From: Burkholderiales bacterium Ga0077544
Lineage (GTDB): Bacteria > Pseudomonadota > Gammaproteobacteria > Burkholderiales > Burkholderiaceae_D
Direction of reading: 5' to 3'
NCBI GenBank assembly: GCA_001464355.1
Contig: LNEU01000029.1
Span: 1 to 64,000, forward strand
DNA: 64,000 nt
Shown here: positions 15,857-24,766 of the stretch, one piece after another
Numbering within the stretch: the first letter of the stretch is position 1
Layout: every line of letters begins with the position of its first letter
Program-made: the position numbers and the translations under genes
The notes under the pieces: model-generated
What the model saw: the letters and a program-made list of their open reading frames with translations, nothing else
Databases searched by the model: none
What the model was told of the DNA's origin: nothing

Positions 15857-16648
15857 ATGCAAACAATTCCATCGTCTTTTTTCGCCATGCTGGATGTCGC
15901 TGATGCTTCTTGGCGTCCGATTCTGCTGGCTGGCCTGACTGCGGTTCACAAAGCCTTCCCTGATTATTTGCCGACGCTGGCTGATGATCATTACCTGCCG
16001 AATGGTGACAGGCTGTTCGCCGCATTTGCGCAACCGTTGGATGCCGTGCAATACGTATTGGTTGGCGAAGGACCTTACCCGCGTGCCGATAGCGCAACGG
16101 GCGTTTGCTTCATGGATGGCGCCGTCAGTTGCTTGTGGTCGGAAAAAGGATTGTCCAAACAGGTGAATCGCGCGACTTCATTGCGCAATTTCATGAAGAT
16201 GCTGTTGGTGGCAGATGGACAATTGTCCATCGAACAAACTACAGGAGATGCGCTGGCGGGCGTATCCAGCAAGGCGCAGGCAGCACCTGCATCGGTGATT
16301 CAAACCTTGCCGGAATTGCAGGACAATTTGACAGCACGCGGTTTTTTATTGCTGAATGCCGCGCTGGTTTTTCGCTCACATGTGCCGCCGGTTAAGGAGG
16401 CCAAGCCGTGGATACCATTTTTGCAGACCGTGCTGAGCGCTTTGGCAGACCACGCCGAGCGCGCTGCGAAACAGCCGCCGACACTGGTGTTATGGGGAAA
16501 GATTGCCGTGCAACTGGAGGCCTTGCCTGAGACTGTTCGCTTCCCTAAAAAAATCTCTGAGCATCCGTACAACTTGAGTTTTATCGGAAATCAGGTGATG
16601 CAGGAGCTTTTTGGCAGAATGCATCTGCTGAAAACGAATCGCTCTTAA
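15857..16648 (+). CDS. Uracil-DNA glycosylase-like protein with altered catalytic motif
   Basis: The 263-residue protein follows the layout of family 1 uracil-DNA glycosylase. VLVGEGPYP lies where UDG has the water-activating motif GQDPYH (near residue 68). GVCFMD follows, then LLLNAAL for the uracil-contact motif LLLN (near 164), LVLWG, and HPYNLS where HPSPLS is expected. The catalytic Asp of GQDPYH is replaced by Gly and the His by Pro, so normal uracil excision is doubtful. It may be a binding protein, a glycosylase with another substrate, or a diverged family member. It lies downstream of uvrB on the same strand, after 108 bases. Its stop overlaps the stop of the convergent TetR gene in a shared TTAA. 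Confidence 0.72.
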   Translation: MQTIPSSFFAMLDVADASWRPILLAGLTAVHKAFPDYLPTLADDHYLPNGDRLFAAFAQPLDAVQYVLVGEGPYPRADSATGVCFMDGAVSCLWSEKGLSKQVNRATSLRNFMKMLLVADGQLSIEQTTGDALAGVSSKAQAAPASVIQTLPELQDNLTARGFLLLNAALVFRSHVPPVKEAKPWIPFLQTVLSALADHAERAAKQPPTLVLWGKIAVQLEALPETVRFPKKISEHPYNLSFIGNQVMQELFGRMHLLKTNRS

Positions 16649-17373
16649 ATCAAACTGAGCTGACGCAGATCTTCGGACTCTGCGCGCTTCTTCAATTCTT
16701 CTGCAAACAGCGAATTCTCGATAGGCGGCGTCGTCAGTGGTTTGCCACTGGCTTTATGGTCTTTTGCCAGCAGTCGCGCAATCATGCTTTCAAAAAAAGC
16801 TGGTAAGGTATTTTGATCTTCGTGCGCATGAAAATGCTGGCGTATCACCATGCCATCCCACATTCCCGTCAGGAACAAGGCAGTTTGCGCGGCATCGAGT
16901 GTTGCATCTATCTGGCCACGTGCCTGTGCAATGCGCAAAAGATTGGTCAAGCCCATGATCCATTCCGCTTCTATCTTGCGTAAAACGGCGCCGACACGCT
17001 TGCTGCGCATGCCTTCTGCATACACCTCAGTCATCAGGCTGGCATCGCCGCCGGCCCGATAGCGTTCGGCAAACTGACGCGTGATTGTGCTAAGTGCGGC
17101 TTGTATGGATTCGGCATCGCGCATCTGTACCAGCATTGCGCGCGCCTGACGGCGTTCGTCTTCCACCATCGCTTCGATGATGGCTTCCTTGCCGGTGAAA
17201 TAGCGATAAACCGCGCCTGGCCCTAGGCCGGTTTCAGCACAAATCTGTTGCATGGATGTTTGGTGGAACCCGGTTTTTCGGAAACATTTGCCGGCAGCCT
17301 TCAGAACTTCGATTCGCTTTTTGTCGGCTTTTTGAGTAGGTGATTGTGGAGTCTTGGAAATACGTGTGGCCAT
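16645..17373 (-). CDS. TetR/AcrR-family transcriptional regulator
   Basis: The 242-residue protein has the TetR helix-turn-helix at about residues 20-66, with AAGKCFRKTGFHQTSMQQI and GLGPGAVYRYF. A helical ligand/dimer domain follows (about 85-215), then a polar tail. These proteins repress genes until a small molecule binds. The upstream gap holds two near-identical TTGA-N8-TCAA sites that are good candidates for its operators, so it probably regulates itself. The ligand and any other target are not visible. The DNA-binding domain is clear. Confidence 0.88.
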   Translation of the reverse strand: MATRISKTPQSPTQKADKKRIEVLKAAGKCFRKTGFHQTSMQQICAETGLGPGAVYRYFTGKEAIIEAMVEDERRQARAMLVQMRDAESIQAALSTITRQFAERYRAGGDASLMTEVYAEGMRSKRVGAVLRKIEAEWIMGLTNLLRIAQARGQIDATLDAAQTALFLTGMWDGMVIRQHFHAHEDQNTLPAFFESMIARLLAKDHKASGKPLTTPPIENSLFAEELKKRAESEDLRQLSLI

Positions 17374-17423
17374 TGCAGAATTCGAAACGAAGTTTCAGTC
17401 AATTAATGTGGTGCTTATTATAA

Positions 17424-17442
17424 ATTGAATATTCGCTCAAAA
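17424..17442. promoter_or_regulatory. Putative TetR-regulator operator, copy 1
   Basis: ATTGAATATTCGCTCAAAA lies 51 bases upstream of the tetR start. The core TTGA-N8-TCAA is an imperfect palindrome. It shares 17 of 18 bases with copy 2. Assignment to this regulator is by position and symmetry. Confidence 0.5.
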
Positions 17443-17542
17443 TGTTATCTGCTTTTTTGAATATGTTTGGTTTATTGCTTGGTTTGTAAAAATTTTCTCT
17501 AATTTTTCTATTTTGGTGGGATTTGAGTCGAAAATTTTCCTG

Positions 17543-17561
17543 ATTGAATAATCGCTCAAAT
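17543..17561. promoter_or_regulatory. Putative TetR-regulator operator, copy 2
   Basis: ATTGAATAATCGCTCAAAT repeats copy 1 with one core mismatch, 119 bases further from the tetR start. Two spaced copies suggest cooperative binding or control of a second transcript. Confidence 0.5.
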
Positions 17562-17820
17562 TTATATGCGGCTGTCAGCGTGTATTCGATACCTTGGAGG
17601 CCTGCGTTGTCATCGCATGTAGATTGTGCGGCGACACGGTAAGCCGGCTGCGCGAAATTACTTCGATTTTTATTGTGCGGATGACAAGAATGTTTGTGTG
17701 CCAAAATCCGGCTTAGTGACGCGGGTCAAGGATGGCCGCACTGCTTTGCTAATAAAATTGCGGTGCAGAAAGTTGGGCCTTGGTTGCAATTGACAATGGT
17801 TTATTGTGGAAATCCAGTAC

Positions 17821-17866
17821 CTGACAGATTCAGTCAAGTTTGTTATACTTGACCAAATCGATCAAC
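17821..17866 (+). promoter_or_regulatory. isc operon promoter with probable IscR site
   Basis: CTGACA (17821-17826) and TATACT (17844-17849) with a 17-base spacer make a good sigma-70 promoter. An ATACTTGACCAAATCGATCAA-like stretch overlaps the -10 box and start point. It resembles the left half of a type 1 IscR site, as expected for autorepression by [2Fe-2S]-IscR. The IscR part is inferred from similarity and position. Confidence 0.65.
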
Positions 17867-17909
17867 AACTCGGTTTATTACATTTGGTTGATTCTGGAGG
17901 CGGTATTTC

Positions 17910-18383
17910 ATGCGTTTGACGACTAAAGGGCGTTTTGCTGTAACAGCAATGATTGACTTGGCGTTGCGCCAAGACAATGGTCCGGTCACGCTCGCCGGGA
18001 TTAGTCAGCGACAAGAAATTTCGCTGTCTTATCTGGAACAATTGTTTGGAAAATTGCGTCGCCATGAAATCGTGGAGTCGGTACGTGGACCGGGTGGTGG
18101 TTACAACCTAGCACGTCGCGCAGAAGATGTAACGGTCGCCGACATCATCATTGCTGTTGATGAGCCGCTGGATGCAACGCAGTGCGGTGGCAAAGAAAAT
18201 TGCCATAGCCCTGAGCACGAACATGGTGGACGATGCATGACACATGACCTGTGGGCAACGCTGAATTCAAAAATGGTGGATTATCTCGATTCTGTATCTT
18301 TGAAAGATTTGGTCGACCAGCAAAAACAAAAGATTTCTGAACAATGCGTGGTGGTCGTACACCGGAACCACGCAGCCGTTTGA
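17910..18383 (+). CDS. iscR: Fe-S cluster assembly transcriptional regulator IscR
   Basis: The 157-residue Rrf2-family regulator starts at ATG 17910 behind a strong GGAGG site. The winged helix covers about 1-70 ([19 protein letters not shown], then [13 protein letters not shown]). The cluster-binding Cys residues lie in CGGKENC and GRCMTHDLW (about 90-110). IscR represses the isc operon when it carries a [2Fe-2S] cluster and so senses iron-sulfur supply. It is the first gene of the operon, 17 bases before iscS. Confidence 0.95.
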   Translation: MRLTTKGRFAVTAMIDLALRQDNGPVTLAGISQRQEISLSYLEQLFGKLRRHEIVESVRGPGGGYNLARRAEDVTVADIIIAVDEPLDATQCGGKENCHSPEHEHGGRCMTHDLWATLNSKMVDYLDSVSLKDLVDQQKQKISEQCVVVVHRNHAAV

Positions 18384-18400
18384 TTATTGGAGCCTTAAAG

Positions 18401-19654
18401 ATGAATGCCCCGTTAGATAAAAGCCTGATAGATACGATCAAGGCACCGCACTTTCCGATTTATATGGATTACTCGGCGACGACGCCTATCGATCCACGCG
18501 TAGCCGACAAGATGATTCCGTATCTGCGCGAGCAGTTCGGCAATCCGGCTTCGCGCAGCCATATGTATGGCTGGACGGCAGAAAAAGCGGTGGAAGATGC
18601 GCGCGAACAAGTGGCCAAGCTGGTGAACGCGGATACGCGCGAGATCATCTGGACATCGGGTGCAACCGAAGGCAACAACCTGGCGCTCAAAGGCGCAGCG
18701 CAATTCTATAAAACCAAGGGCAAGCACATCATCACGGTGAAAACCGAGCACAAAGCGGTGCTGGATACTGTGCGTGAACTGGAACGCCAGGGTTTTGAAG
18801 CAACTTATTTGCAGCCGCAAGACAATGGCTTGATCACGATCGAACAATTGGCTGAAGCAATTCGCCCAGACACAATTCTGGTGTCGGTCATGCTGGTCAA
18901 CAATGAAATCGGTGTGATTCAACCTATCGACGAAATCGGCGAACTGTGCCGCAGCAAAGGCATTATTTTCCATTGCGACGCTGCGCAGGCTACCGGCAAA
19001 GTCAAGATCGACCTGGAAAAAACCAAAGTCGACCTGATGACCTTTACCGCACATAAAACCTACGGTCCTAAAGGCATAGGCGCCTTGTATGTGCGTCGCA
19101 AACCACGTGTGCGTATCGAAGCGCAAATGCACGGTGGTGGCCATGAACGCGGTTTGCGTTCAGGTACGTTGGCAACGCATCAGATCGTCGGCATGGGCGA
19201 AGCCTTCCGCATCGCTCGCGAAGAGATGGATGAAGAAATCGTCCGCATCACCGCATTGCGTGATCGTCTGGCCAAGGGCTTGATGGATATGGAGGAGGTC
19301 TATATCAATGGCGATATGGATCACCGCGTACCGCACAACCTGAACGTCAGCTTCAACTATGTTGAAGGCGAATCGTTGATCATGGCGATCAAGGATTTGG
19401 CTGTTTCTTCAGGTTCCGCTTGTACTTCGGCCAGTCTGGAACCATCTTATGTATTGAGAGCGCTTGGTCGCAGCGACGAACTGGCGCACAGCTCGATCCG
19501 TTTCACTTTCGGTCGTTTTACCACCGAAGAAGACGTAGATTTCACGATCAATCTGATCAAGGAAAAAGTCACGAAGCTGCGTGAATTGTCGCCGCTGTGG
19601 GATATGTATAAAGACGGGATCGACATCAGCACGATCCAATGGGCGGCACACTAA
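18401..19654 (+). CDS. iscS: Cysteine desulfurase IscS
   Basis: The 417-residue PLP enzyme removes sulfur from cysteine and passes it as persulfide to IscU and other acceptors. The PLP lysine is in [18 protein letters not shown] context (AHKTYGPKG near residue 218). The persulfide-forming Cys lies in [20 protein letters not shown] (near 340). The ATG at 18401 has GGAG eight bases upstream. The open frame extends back to 18344 but that part overlaps iscR in another frame and has no start signal. The MNAPLDKSL leader is about 12 residues longer than in E. coli IscS. Confidence 0.96.
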   Translation: MNAPLDKSLIDTIKAPHFPIYMDYSATTPIDPRVADKMIPYLREQFGNPASRSHMYGWTAEKAVEDAREQVAKLVNADTREIIWTSGATEGNNLALKGAAQFYKTKGKHIITVKTEHKAVLDTVRELERQGFEATYLQPQDNGLITIEQLAEAIRPDTILVSVMLVNNEIGVIQPIDEIGELCRSKGIIFHCDAAQATGKVKIDLEKTKVDLMTFTAHKTYGPKGIGALYVRRKPRVRIEAQMHGGGHERGLRSGTLATHQIVGMGEAFRIAREEMDEEIVRITALRDRLAKGLMDMEEVYINGDMDHRVPHNLNVSFNYVEGESLIMAIKDLAVSSGSACTSASLEPSYVLRALGRSDELAHSSIRFTFGRFTTEEDVDFTINLIKEKVTKLRELSPLWDMYKDGIDISTIQWAAH

Positions 19655-19662
19655 TCGTTTTG

Positions 19663-19686
19663 GTTTCTGCCGATAGCGGCAGAAAC
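19663..19686 (+). other. Intercistronic hairpin between iscS and iscU
   Basis: GTTTCTGCCG and CGGCAGAAAC pair perfectly over 10 bases around an ATAG loop, just after the iscS stop. No T-run follows, so it is not a terminator. It more likely affects mRNA processing or stability, or sets the ratio of IscS to IscU. Confidence 0.65.
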
Positions 19687-19709
19687 AAGGTTTAACAAGG
19701 AGCATCAAA

Positions 19710-20126
19710 ATGGCTTACTCAGACAAAGTTCTCGATCATTACGAAAATCCACGCAACGTTGGTGCGTTCGATAAGGGTGATGACACGATCGGTACCGGCA
19801 TGGTTGGCGCGCCGGCTTGCGGCGACGTCATGAAGCTGCAGATCAAGGTCGGTGCAGACGGCTTGATCGAAGACGCAAAATTCAAAACCTATGGCTGCGG
19901 TTCCGCGATTGCTTCGTCATCGCTGGTGACCGAATGGGTTAAAGGCAAGACCCTGGATCAAGCGCTGTCGATCAAAAATACGCAGATCGCTGAAGAGTTG
20001 GCATTGCCACCAGTGAAAATTCACTGCTCGATTCTGGCTGAAGATGCGATCAAGGCTGCAGTGCTGGATTACAAAACCAAGCATGGCGTAGCAGAAGTAA
20101 AAGCAGAAGCGGAAAAAGCAGCTTAA
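19710..20126 (+). CDS. iscU: Fe-S cluster scaffold protein IscU
   Basis: The 138-residue protein is the scaffold on which [2Fe-2S] clusters are built. The three ligand cysteines are in PACGDV (near 37), YGCGSA (near 63) and KIHCSI (near 106). The HscA-binding LPPVK lies just before the last cysteine. It has an AAGGAG site and follows iscS after 55 bases containing a hairpin. The C-terminal tail is Ala/Glu/Lys-rich and slightly longer than usual. Confidence 0.97.
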   Translation: MAYSDKVLDHYENPRNVGAFDKGDDTIGTGMVGAPACGDVMKLQIKVGADGLIEDAKFKTYGCGSAIASSSLVTEWVKGKTLDQALSIKNTQIAEELALPPVKIHCSILAEDAIKAAVLDYKTKHGVAEVKAEAEKAA

Positions 20127-20189
20127 TTTTGTTGGTTCGCGCAGTATTTTGCTGCGCGCTTCAACGGCAATTTTTTTGAGCGAAGAATC

Positions 20190-20513
20190 ATGGCTATTAC
20201 ACTGACTGAAAAAGCGGCGAAACACATCAATCGCTATATGGAACGGCGCGGCAAAGGTATCGGCCTTCGTTTCGGCGTGCGCACGACCGGTTGCTCCGGC
20301 CTGGCGTACAAGCTGGAATATGTGGACGAAAGCGCGACCGAAGATAGCGTATTTGAATCGCATGGCGTGAAAGTCTTTGTCGATCCTAAAAGCTTGCCTT
20401 ATATCGATGGCACAGAGCTGGATTTTGCACGTGAAGGTTTGAACGAAGGTTTCAAGTTCCATAACCCGAACGTCAAGGACGAATGCGGTTGTGGTGAAAG
20501 TTTCCGTATTTAA
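20190..20513 (+). CDS. iscA: Iron-sulfur cluster assembly protein IscA
   Basis: The 107-residue A-type carrier has the expected three cysteines in TTGCSGL (near 35) and CGCGESF at the C-terminus (near 99 and 101). It carries clusters or iron from the scaffold to target proteins. The start at 20190 ([10 protein letters not shown]) is usual for IscA. It is followed by a probable terminator before hscB, so the iscR-S-U-A part may be expressed more strongly than the chaperone part. Confidence 0.96.
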   Translation: MAITLTEKAAKHINRYMERRGKGIGLRFGVRTTGCSGLAYKLEYVDESATEDSVFESHGVKVFVDPKSLPYIDGTELDFAREGLNEGFKFHNPNVKDECGCGESFRI

Positions 20514-20571
20514 TTCGTGACGACTGTGCGGTAAAAAGTGCCGTAAATGTCAGCAGATGTTTTGTTCCGAT

Positions 20572-20604
20572 AGAGCCTGTAGAACGTGTGCAGGCTCTTT
20601 TATT
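20572..20604 (+). terminator. Probable internal terminator between iscA and hscB
   Basis: AGAGCCTG and CAGGCTCT form an 8-bp GC-rich stem with an 11-base loop, followed by TTTTATTT. It sits 60 bases after iscA and 72 bases before hscB, inside the isc operon. It would let only part of transcription pass into hscB-hscA-fdx-iscX. Confidence 0.6.
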
Positions 20605-20676
20605 TGATGCATCAACAACTCGACAGCGATAGCGCTGCATCGCAAGATAAGCCAGCCGATCGCCAGCGCACAAGAA

Positions 20677-21192
20677 ATGCAAAATCACTTCGATCTTTTC
20701 CATCTGCCGCAGCATTTCACGATTGATGCCAGCGCACTCGATAGCGCCTATCACAGCGTGCAGAATCAGGTCCATCCAGACAAGTTCGCTAATGCCTCCG
20801 ACGCTGAAAAGCGCGTTGCAATGCAATGGGCCACGCGCGCGAATGAGGCATACAAAACATTAAAAAGTCCGTTCAAGCGTGCAGCGTATTTGTGCGAGCT
20901 GAATGGCGTCGATTTGCAGACAGAATCGAATACGGCGATGCCGGTCGCATTCTTGATGCAGCAAATGGAATGGCGAGAGGCGCTTGATGATGCGCGCGCA
21001 CGAAAGAATAGGGATGAGCTGGACGCGCTGGATACTGCTATTCGCAGCGCACGCAAAGCAGAATTGACAGAGATTGCGAAGTTGCTGGATGCCGATGACT
21101 TTACGCAAGCCGCCGGTTTGGTACGGCAGTTGATGTTCCTCGAAAAATTTGCAGATGAGGTGTCCAACGCGCTGGATGCGCTGCAGGACTAG
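20677..21192 (+). CDS. hscB: Fe-S co-chaperone HscB (J-domain)
   Basis: The 171-residue protein has an N-terminal J-domain with the invariant HPD (VHPDKFAN, near residue 31) that stimulates the HscA ATPase. A C-terminal three-helix bundle (about 85-171) binds IscU. The start MQNHFDLFHLPQ is typical. It is followed by hscA after 75 bases. Confidence 0.94.
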   Translation: MQNHFDLFHLPQHFTIDASALDSAYHSVQNQVHPDKFANASDAEKRVAMQWATRANEAYKTLKSPFKRAAYLCELNGVDLQTESNTAMPVAFLMQQMEWREALDDARARKNRDELDALDTAIRSARKAELTEIAKLLDADDFTQAAGLVRQLMFLEKFADEVSNALDALQD

Positions 21193-21267
21193 CATTGTTG
21201 TTCGTTGCGGCCGGTGAACGGTCGCACGGACTTAACTGAAACAAGAAAATATAAGTTACCAACGAAT

Positions 21268-23130
21268 ATGGCTCTTCTTCAAATCGCCGAACCCGGCATG
21301 TCTACCGCACCGCACCAGCACAGGTTAGCGGTCGGCATCGATCTCGGCACAACCAATTCCTTGGTTGCGACCGTACGCAACAGCATTCCGGAAGTATTGA
21401 CCGATGAAGAAGGGCGCTCATTGCTGCCGTCAGTCGTGCATTACCTCAAGAATGGCAATGCGCAGATCGGCTACAAGGCGCAGGCAGCGCAGAATACCGA
21501 TCCGAAAAATACCATCGTTTCCGTCAAGCGCTTCATGGGGCGCGGTTTGAAAGACATCGCGTACGCGGAAAATCTGCCTTACGATTTTCTTGATACGCCC
21601 GGCATGGTGCAATTGAAAACCGTTGCTGGCGTAAAAAGTCCGGTTGAAGTATCGGCAGAAATTCTCGCGACCTTGCGTCAGCAGGCCGAGGATGCATTGG
21701 GCGATGAACTGGTTGGTGCCGTGATTACCGTGCCTGCATACTTCGATGATGCACAGCGTCAAGCGACTAAAGATGCGGCTAAATTGGCTGGATTGAACGT
21801 ATTGCGTTTGCTGAATGAGCCAACCGCAGCGGCGATCGCGTATGGCCTTGATAACGCTTCAGAAGGCGTGTTTGCGGTTTACGATTTGGGTGGCGGTACT
21901 TTCGATGTATCCATCCTGAAATTGACCAAGGGTGTGTTTGAAGTGCTGTCCACTGGCGGTGATTCTGCGCTGGGCGGCGACGATTTCGATCATCGTTTGT
22001 TTTGCTGGATTATCGAGCAATCCAATTTGGCACCTTTATCCGACATCGATACCAGCATCCTGATGGTCAAGTCGCGTGAGGCAAAAGAACTGTTGTCATC
22101 GAAATCAGAAACACATATCGATGCAGTGTTGACCTCAGGTGAAGAAGTGCACGTGACGGTGACTGCCGAGGATTTCACACGGATCACGCAACACTTGGTG
22201 GCGAAGACGATTACGCCAACTAAGAAGGCCTTGCGCGACGCGGACCTGACTGTCGATGATGTCGATGGTGTGGTGATGGTGGGCGGTGCAACGCGCATGC
22301 CGCATATACGCAAGGCGGTCGGCGACTTTTTCCAGGCCACGCCTTTGGCAAATATCGATCCGGATAAAGTGGTGGCGCTGGGCGCCGCGATTCAGGCAAA
22401 TCTCTTGGCTGGCAATCGTGCCGCCGGCGATGACTGGTTGTTGCTGGATGTGATTCCACTGTCGCTGGGTATCGAAACCATGGGGGGCCTGGTGGAAAAG
22501 GTCATCCCGCGCAATTCGACGATTCCATGCGCGCGCGCGCAGGAATTCACGACCTTCAAGGATGGTCAGACCGCGCTAGCTGTGCACATCGTGCAAGGTG
22601 AGCGCGAGCTGGTAACGGATTGTCGTTCCCTGGCAAGGTTTGAGTTGCGTGGCATTCCGCCTATGGCTGCAGGTGCAGCGCGCATACGCGTGACCTACCA
22701 GGTGGATGCGGATGGTTTGCTGTCGGTGTCTGCCCGTGAGTTGCGTTCCGGCGTAGAGGCTTCCATCAGCGTGAAACCGTCGTATGGGCTGGCCGATGAT
22801 CAGATCGCTCAAATGCTGCAGGATTCGTTCAAGTCGGCAGATGTCGATATGGCAGCACGTGCCTTGCGCGAAGAGCAGGTAGAAGCTGAACGCATAGCTC
22901 TGGCGACGCAGTCGGCGCTGGATGCCGATGCGAGCTTGTTGTCGGATGATGAGCAAAAAGACGTCATTGTCTTGCTCGACAATGTACGGCGTGCTGGTAG
23001 CGGTGCGGATCACGTAGCCATCAAGGCGGCTGTCGATGCATTGGCGCACGGGACGGAAGAATTTGCTGCGCGTAGAATGGATAAAAGCGTACGTACAGCT
23101 TTGGCCGGCAAGAAGCTGGACGAGATTTGA
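21268..23130 (+). CDS. hscA: Fe-S cluster chaperone HscA (Hsp70 family)
   Basis: The 620-residue Hsp70 relative helps release clusters from IscU. The ATPase domain begins with [10 protein letters not shown] (near 24) and contains the phosphate motifs [10 protein letters not shown] (near 207) and GGATRMP (near 345). The substrate domain starts near 400 ([14 protein letters not shown]) and a helical lid ends the protein. I chose ATG 21268 (MALLQIAEP), because the 21 residues before it do not look native. HscA is specialised for the motif LPPVK, present in IscU upstream. Confidence 0.95.
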   Translation: MALLQIAEPGMSTAPHQHRLAVGIDLGTTNSLVATVRNSIPEVLTDEEGRSLLPSVVHYLKNGNAQIGYKAQAAQNTDPKNTIVSVKRFMGRGLKDIAYAENLPYDFLDTPGMVQLKTVAGVKSPVEVSAEILATLRQQAEDALGDELVGAVITVPAYFDDAQRQATKDAAKLAGLNVLRLLNEPTAAAIAYGLDNASEGVFAVYDLGGGTFDVSILKLTKGVFEVLSTGGDSALGGDDFDHRLFCWIIEQSNLAPLSDIDTSILMVKSREAKELLSSKSETHIDAVLTSGEEVHVTVTAEDFTRITQHLVAKTITPTKKALRDADLTVDDVDGVVMVGGATRMPHIRKAVGDFFQATPLANIDPDKVVALGAAIQANLLAGNRAAGDDWLLLDVIPLSLGIETMGGLVEKVIPRNSTIPCARAQEFTTFKDGQTALAVHIVQGERELVTDCRSLARFELRGIPPMAAGAARIRVTYQVDADGLLSVSARELRSGVEASISVKPSYGLADDQIAQMLQDSFKSADVDMAARALREEQVEAERIALATQSALDADASLLSDDEQKDVIVLLDNVRRAGSGADHVAIKAAVDALAHGTEEFAARRMDKSVRTALAGKKLDEI

Positions 23131-23241
23131 TTGATTGTTTGCCCTAGCTTATTGAGGCAAAAAGCAGTATGGCGTTGAAAAAATCGGTAAAGAATCAGCA
23201 TTTTTTCAACGTAATAACATTTAACTTTCGAGGTAAACCAA

Positions 23242-23580
23242 GTGCCGCAAATTGTTGTTCTTCCCCATCATGCCTTGTGCCCTGACGGTGCCGTGATTGA
23301 CGCACCAGCTGGTAAATCGATATGTGACGTCTTGCTTGAGAACGATATTGATATCGAACATGCTTGCGAGAAGTCCTGTGCCTGCACCACCTGTCACGTG
23401 ATTGTGCGCGAAGGATTCAATTCCTTGAACGAGGCTGGTGAGACTGAAGAAGATTTGCTCGATAAAGCCTGGGGGCTGGAAGCGGCATCGCGCTTGTCGT
23501 GCCAGGCGATCGTGGCAGACGAAGATCTGGTGGTGGAAATCCCGCGCTACACGATCAACCACGCCAGCGAAAATCACTAA
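23242..23580 (+). CDS. fdx: [2Fe-2S] ferredoxin of the ISC system
   Basis: The 112-residue adrenodoxin-type ferredoxin gives electrons for cluster assembly. The four ligand cysteines lie in CEKSCACTTC (Cys near 42, 48 and 51) and LSCQAI (near 87). It starts with GTG at 23242 behind AGGT and is the gene between hscA and iscX, the normal order. Confidence 0.96.
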   Translation: MPQIVVLPHHALCPDGAVIDAPAGKSICDVLLENDIDIEHACEKSCACTTCHVIVREGFNSLNEAGETEEDLLDKAWGLEAASRLSCQAIVADEDLVVEIPRYTINHASENH

Positions 23581-23599
23581 AAATTTCTAGGAGCTTGCA

Positions 23600-23794
23600 A
23601 TGAAATGGACAGATACCATCCGCATTGCGGAAGAGTTGAATGATAAATTTCCGGATATCGATCCGCTGACCATACGCTTCACCGATTTGCATAAGTGGGT
23701 ATGCGAACTGGAAGATTTTGATGATGCACCGGATCGTTCCGGTGAAAAAATTCTCGAAGCGATTCAACAGGCGTGGATAGAAGAAGCCGAATAA
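23600..23794 (+). CDS. iscX: Fe-S cluster assembly protein IscX
   Basis: The 64-residue acidic protein ([15 protein letters not shown], then [11 protein letters not shown]) matches IscX, an iron- and IscS-binding modulator of the ISC machinery. It has a TAGGAG site, follows fdx after 19 bases and closes the operon just before a strong terminator. Confidence 0.95.
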   Translation: MKWTDTIRIAEELNDKFPDIDPLTIRFTDLHKWVCELEDFDDAPDRSGEKILEAIQQAWIEEAE

Positions 23795-23862
23795 ATATCA
23801 CCTACATAGTTCGAATAACTGTGACGTCAGAGTGATTTCAGCTCAGGAACTGCTGCAAAAAT

Positions 23863-23898
23863 AAAAAAGGGAGCGGCAAACTTGCCGCTCCCTTTTTT
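23863..23898. terminator. Bidirectional terminator between iscX and the glycine-zipper gene
   Basis: A near-perfect stem (AAGGGAGCGGCAA / TTGCCGCTCCCTT) with a 2-base loop has an A-run on the left and a T-run on the right. It can end transcription from both sides. It serves isc on the plus strand and the convergent gene on the minus strand. Confidence 0.9.
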
Positions 23899-23912
23899 GT
23901 GTCGGTTTTTAC

Positions 23913-24557
23913 TTAACGTGCGCGTAAATAACCATCTACTACACGAACACGATCACCTGTGCTCCAGTTAGGTTGCTTGTCATACGGGAAGGTCCGCATT
24001 TTGCCATCTTCCATGCGCACATTAACTTCATACGTAGCTTGCGTGCGCGTGCGCTTCTCGATTTCGTTGCCAGCAAAACCGCCGCCTACCGCACCGGCAA
24101 CGGTTGCCAGCGTTTTACCACTGCCCCCGCCGATTTGGTTTCCCAGCAAGCCGCCAACTACTGCACCACCAACCACACCAACGCCGCTTGGTTTTGCTTG
24201 AGTTTGTACTGAACGCACCGATTCAATGCGACCACAGTCGTAGCAGATTTGTGCCTGTGCGACCTTGGTATCAGCTTGGCGTTTGGCTTGATTGTCGGCC
24301 TTGCGTGCCGCAGCCTGGCGTTCATCGGCTTCTTTGCGCGCCTGGTTTGCTTTATCTTCTGCTGCTTTGGCGGCTGCAGCTTTATCTGCAGCTTCCTTTT
24401 CCAGCGCAACGATGGCCTCTTTTTGAGAGCCTTCACTATTTGAGTTTGGCAGCATGCCGGTCATGGCCGCTACACCGACCAGACTGACGAGCAGTACACC
24501 GACGGCAGCTGCAGCAATAAGGGGATGAATACGTTTTGAATTATTGTTAGTTTCCAT
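23913..24557 (-). CDS. Glycine-zipper 2TM domain envelope protein
   Basis: The 214-residue protein starts at ATG 24557 with GGAGG seven bases upstream. An N-terminal membrane anchor (about 14-33, LIAAAAVGVLLVSLVGV) is followed by an Ala/Lys/Glu-rich coiled coil (about 47-100). A glycine zipper comes next (GGAVVGGLLGNQIGGG, about 128-160), then a C-terminal beta region with VRMEDGKMR. This is the glycine-zipper 2TM (17 kDa antigen) family found in envelopes. The function is not settled for such proteins. It is convergent with isc and unrelated to it. Confidence 0.82.
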   Translation of the reverse strand: METNNNSKRIHPLIAAAAVGVLLVSLVGVAAMTGMLPNSNSEGSQKEAIVALEKEAADKAAAAKAAEDKANQARKEADERQAAARKADNQAKRQADTKVAQAQICYDCGRIESVRSVQTQAKPSGVGVVGGAVVGGLLGNQIGGGSGKTLATVAGAVGGGFAGNEIEKRTRTQATYEVNVRMEDGKMRTFPYDKQPNWSTGDRVRVVDGYLRAR

Positions 24558-24704
24558 AAATCCTCCGGGTGTGGATATTTCCACGGTTTGTTTGTGTGGA
24601 TGAAGTATTGATCCACTTGAATCAAATAAAAAGCTTAAACCTGTGTCAGATGTAAGCTGATGTAACTATGACTGTGTCTGAGAGCAATTAGTTGCCCAAA
24701 TAGA

Positions 24705-24730
24705 AAAAGGACTGTCTGGACAGTCCTTTT
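24705..24730. terminator. Terminator downstream of lysS
   Basis: GGACTGTC and GACAGTCC pair around a 2-base loop, flanked by an A-run and a T-run. On the minus strand it ends lysS transcription; it can also work on the plus strand. Confidence 0.8.
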
Positions 24731-24766
24731 ATTTGCATTTGGCTAGAATTGTTTCTATTTCGAAAC

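Larger units (their letters stand above)
17374..17909. other. AT-rich regulatory gap between tetR and iscR
   Basis: This 536-base stretch holds no convincing gene. It contains the two putative TetR operators, an AT-rich region around 17450-17530, and the iscR promoter at its right end. An open frame at 17399-17704 on the minus strand lacks a ribosome-binding site and reads as non-coding sequence. Confidence 0.55.

Noticed and set aside
17399-17704. 101-residue minus-strand open frame upstream of tetR
   Set aside because: It is AT-rich, has no start signal, and overlaps the repeated operator-like sites.
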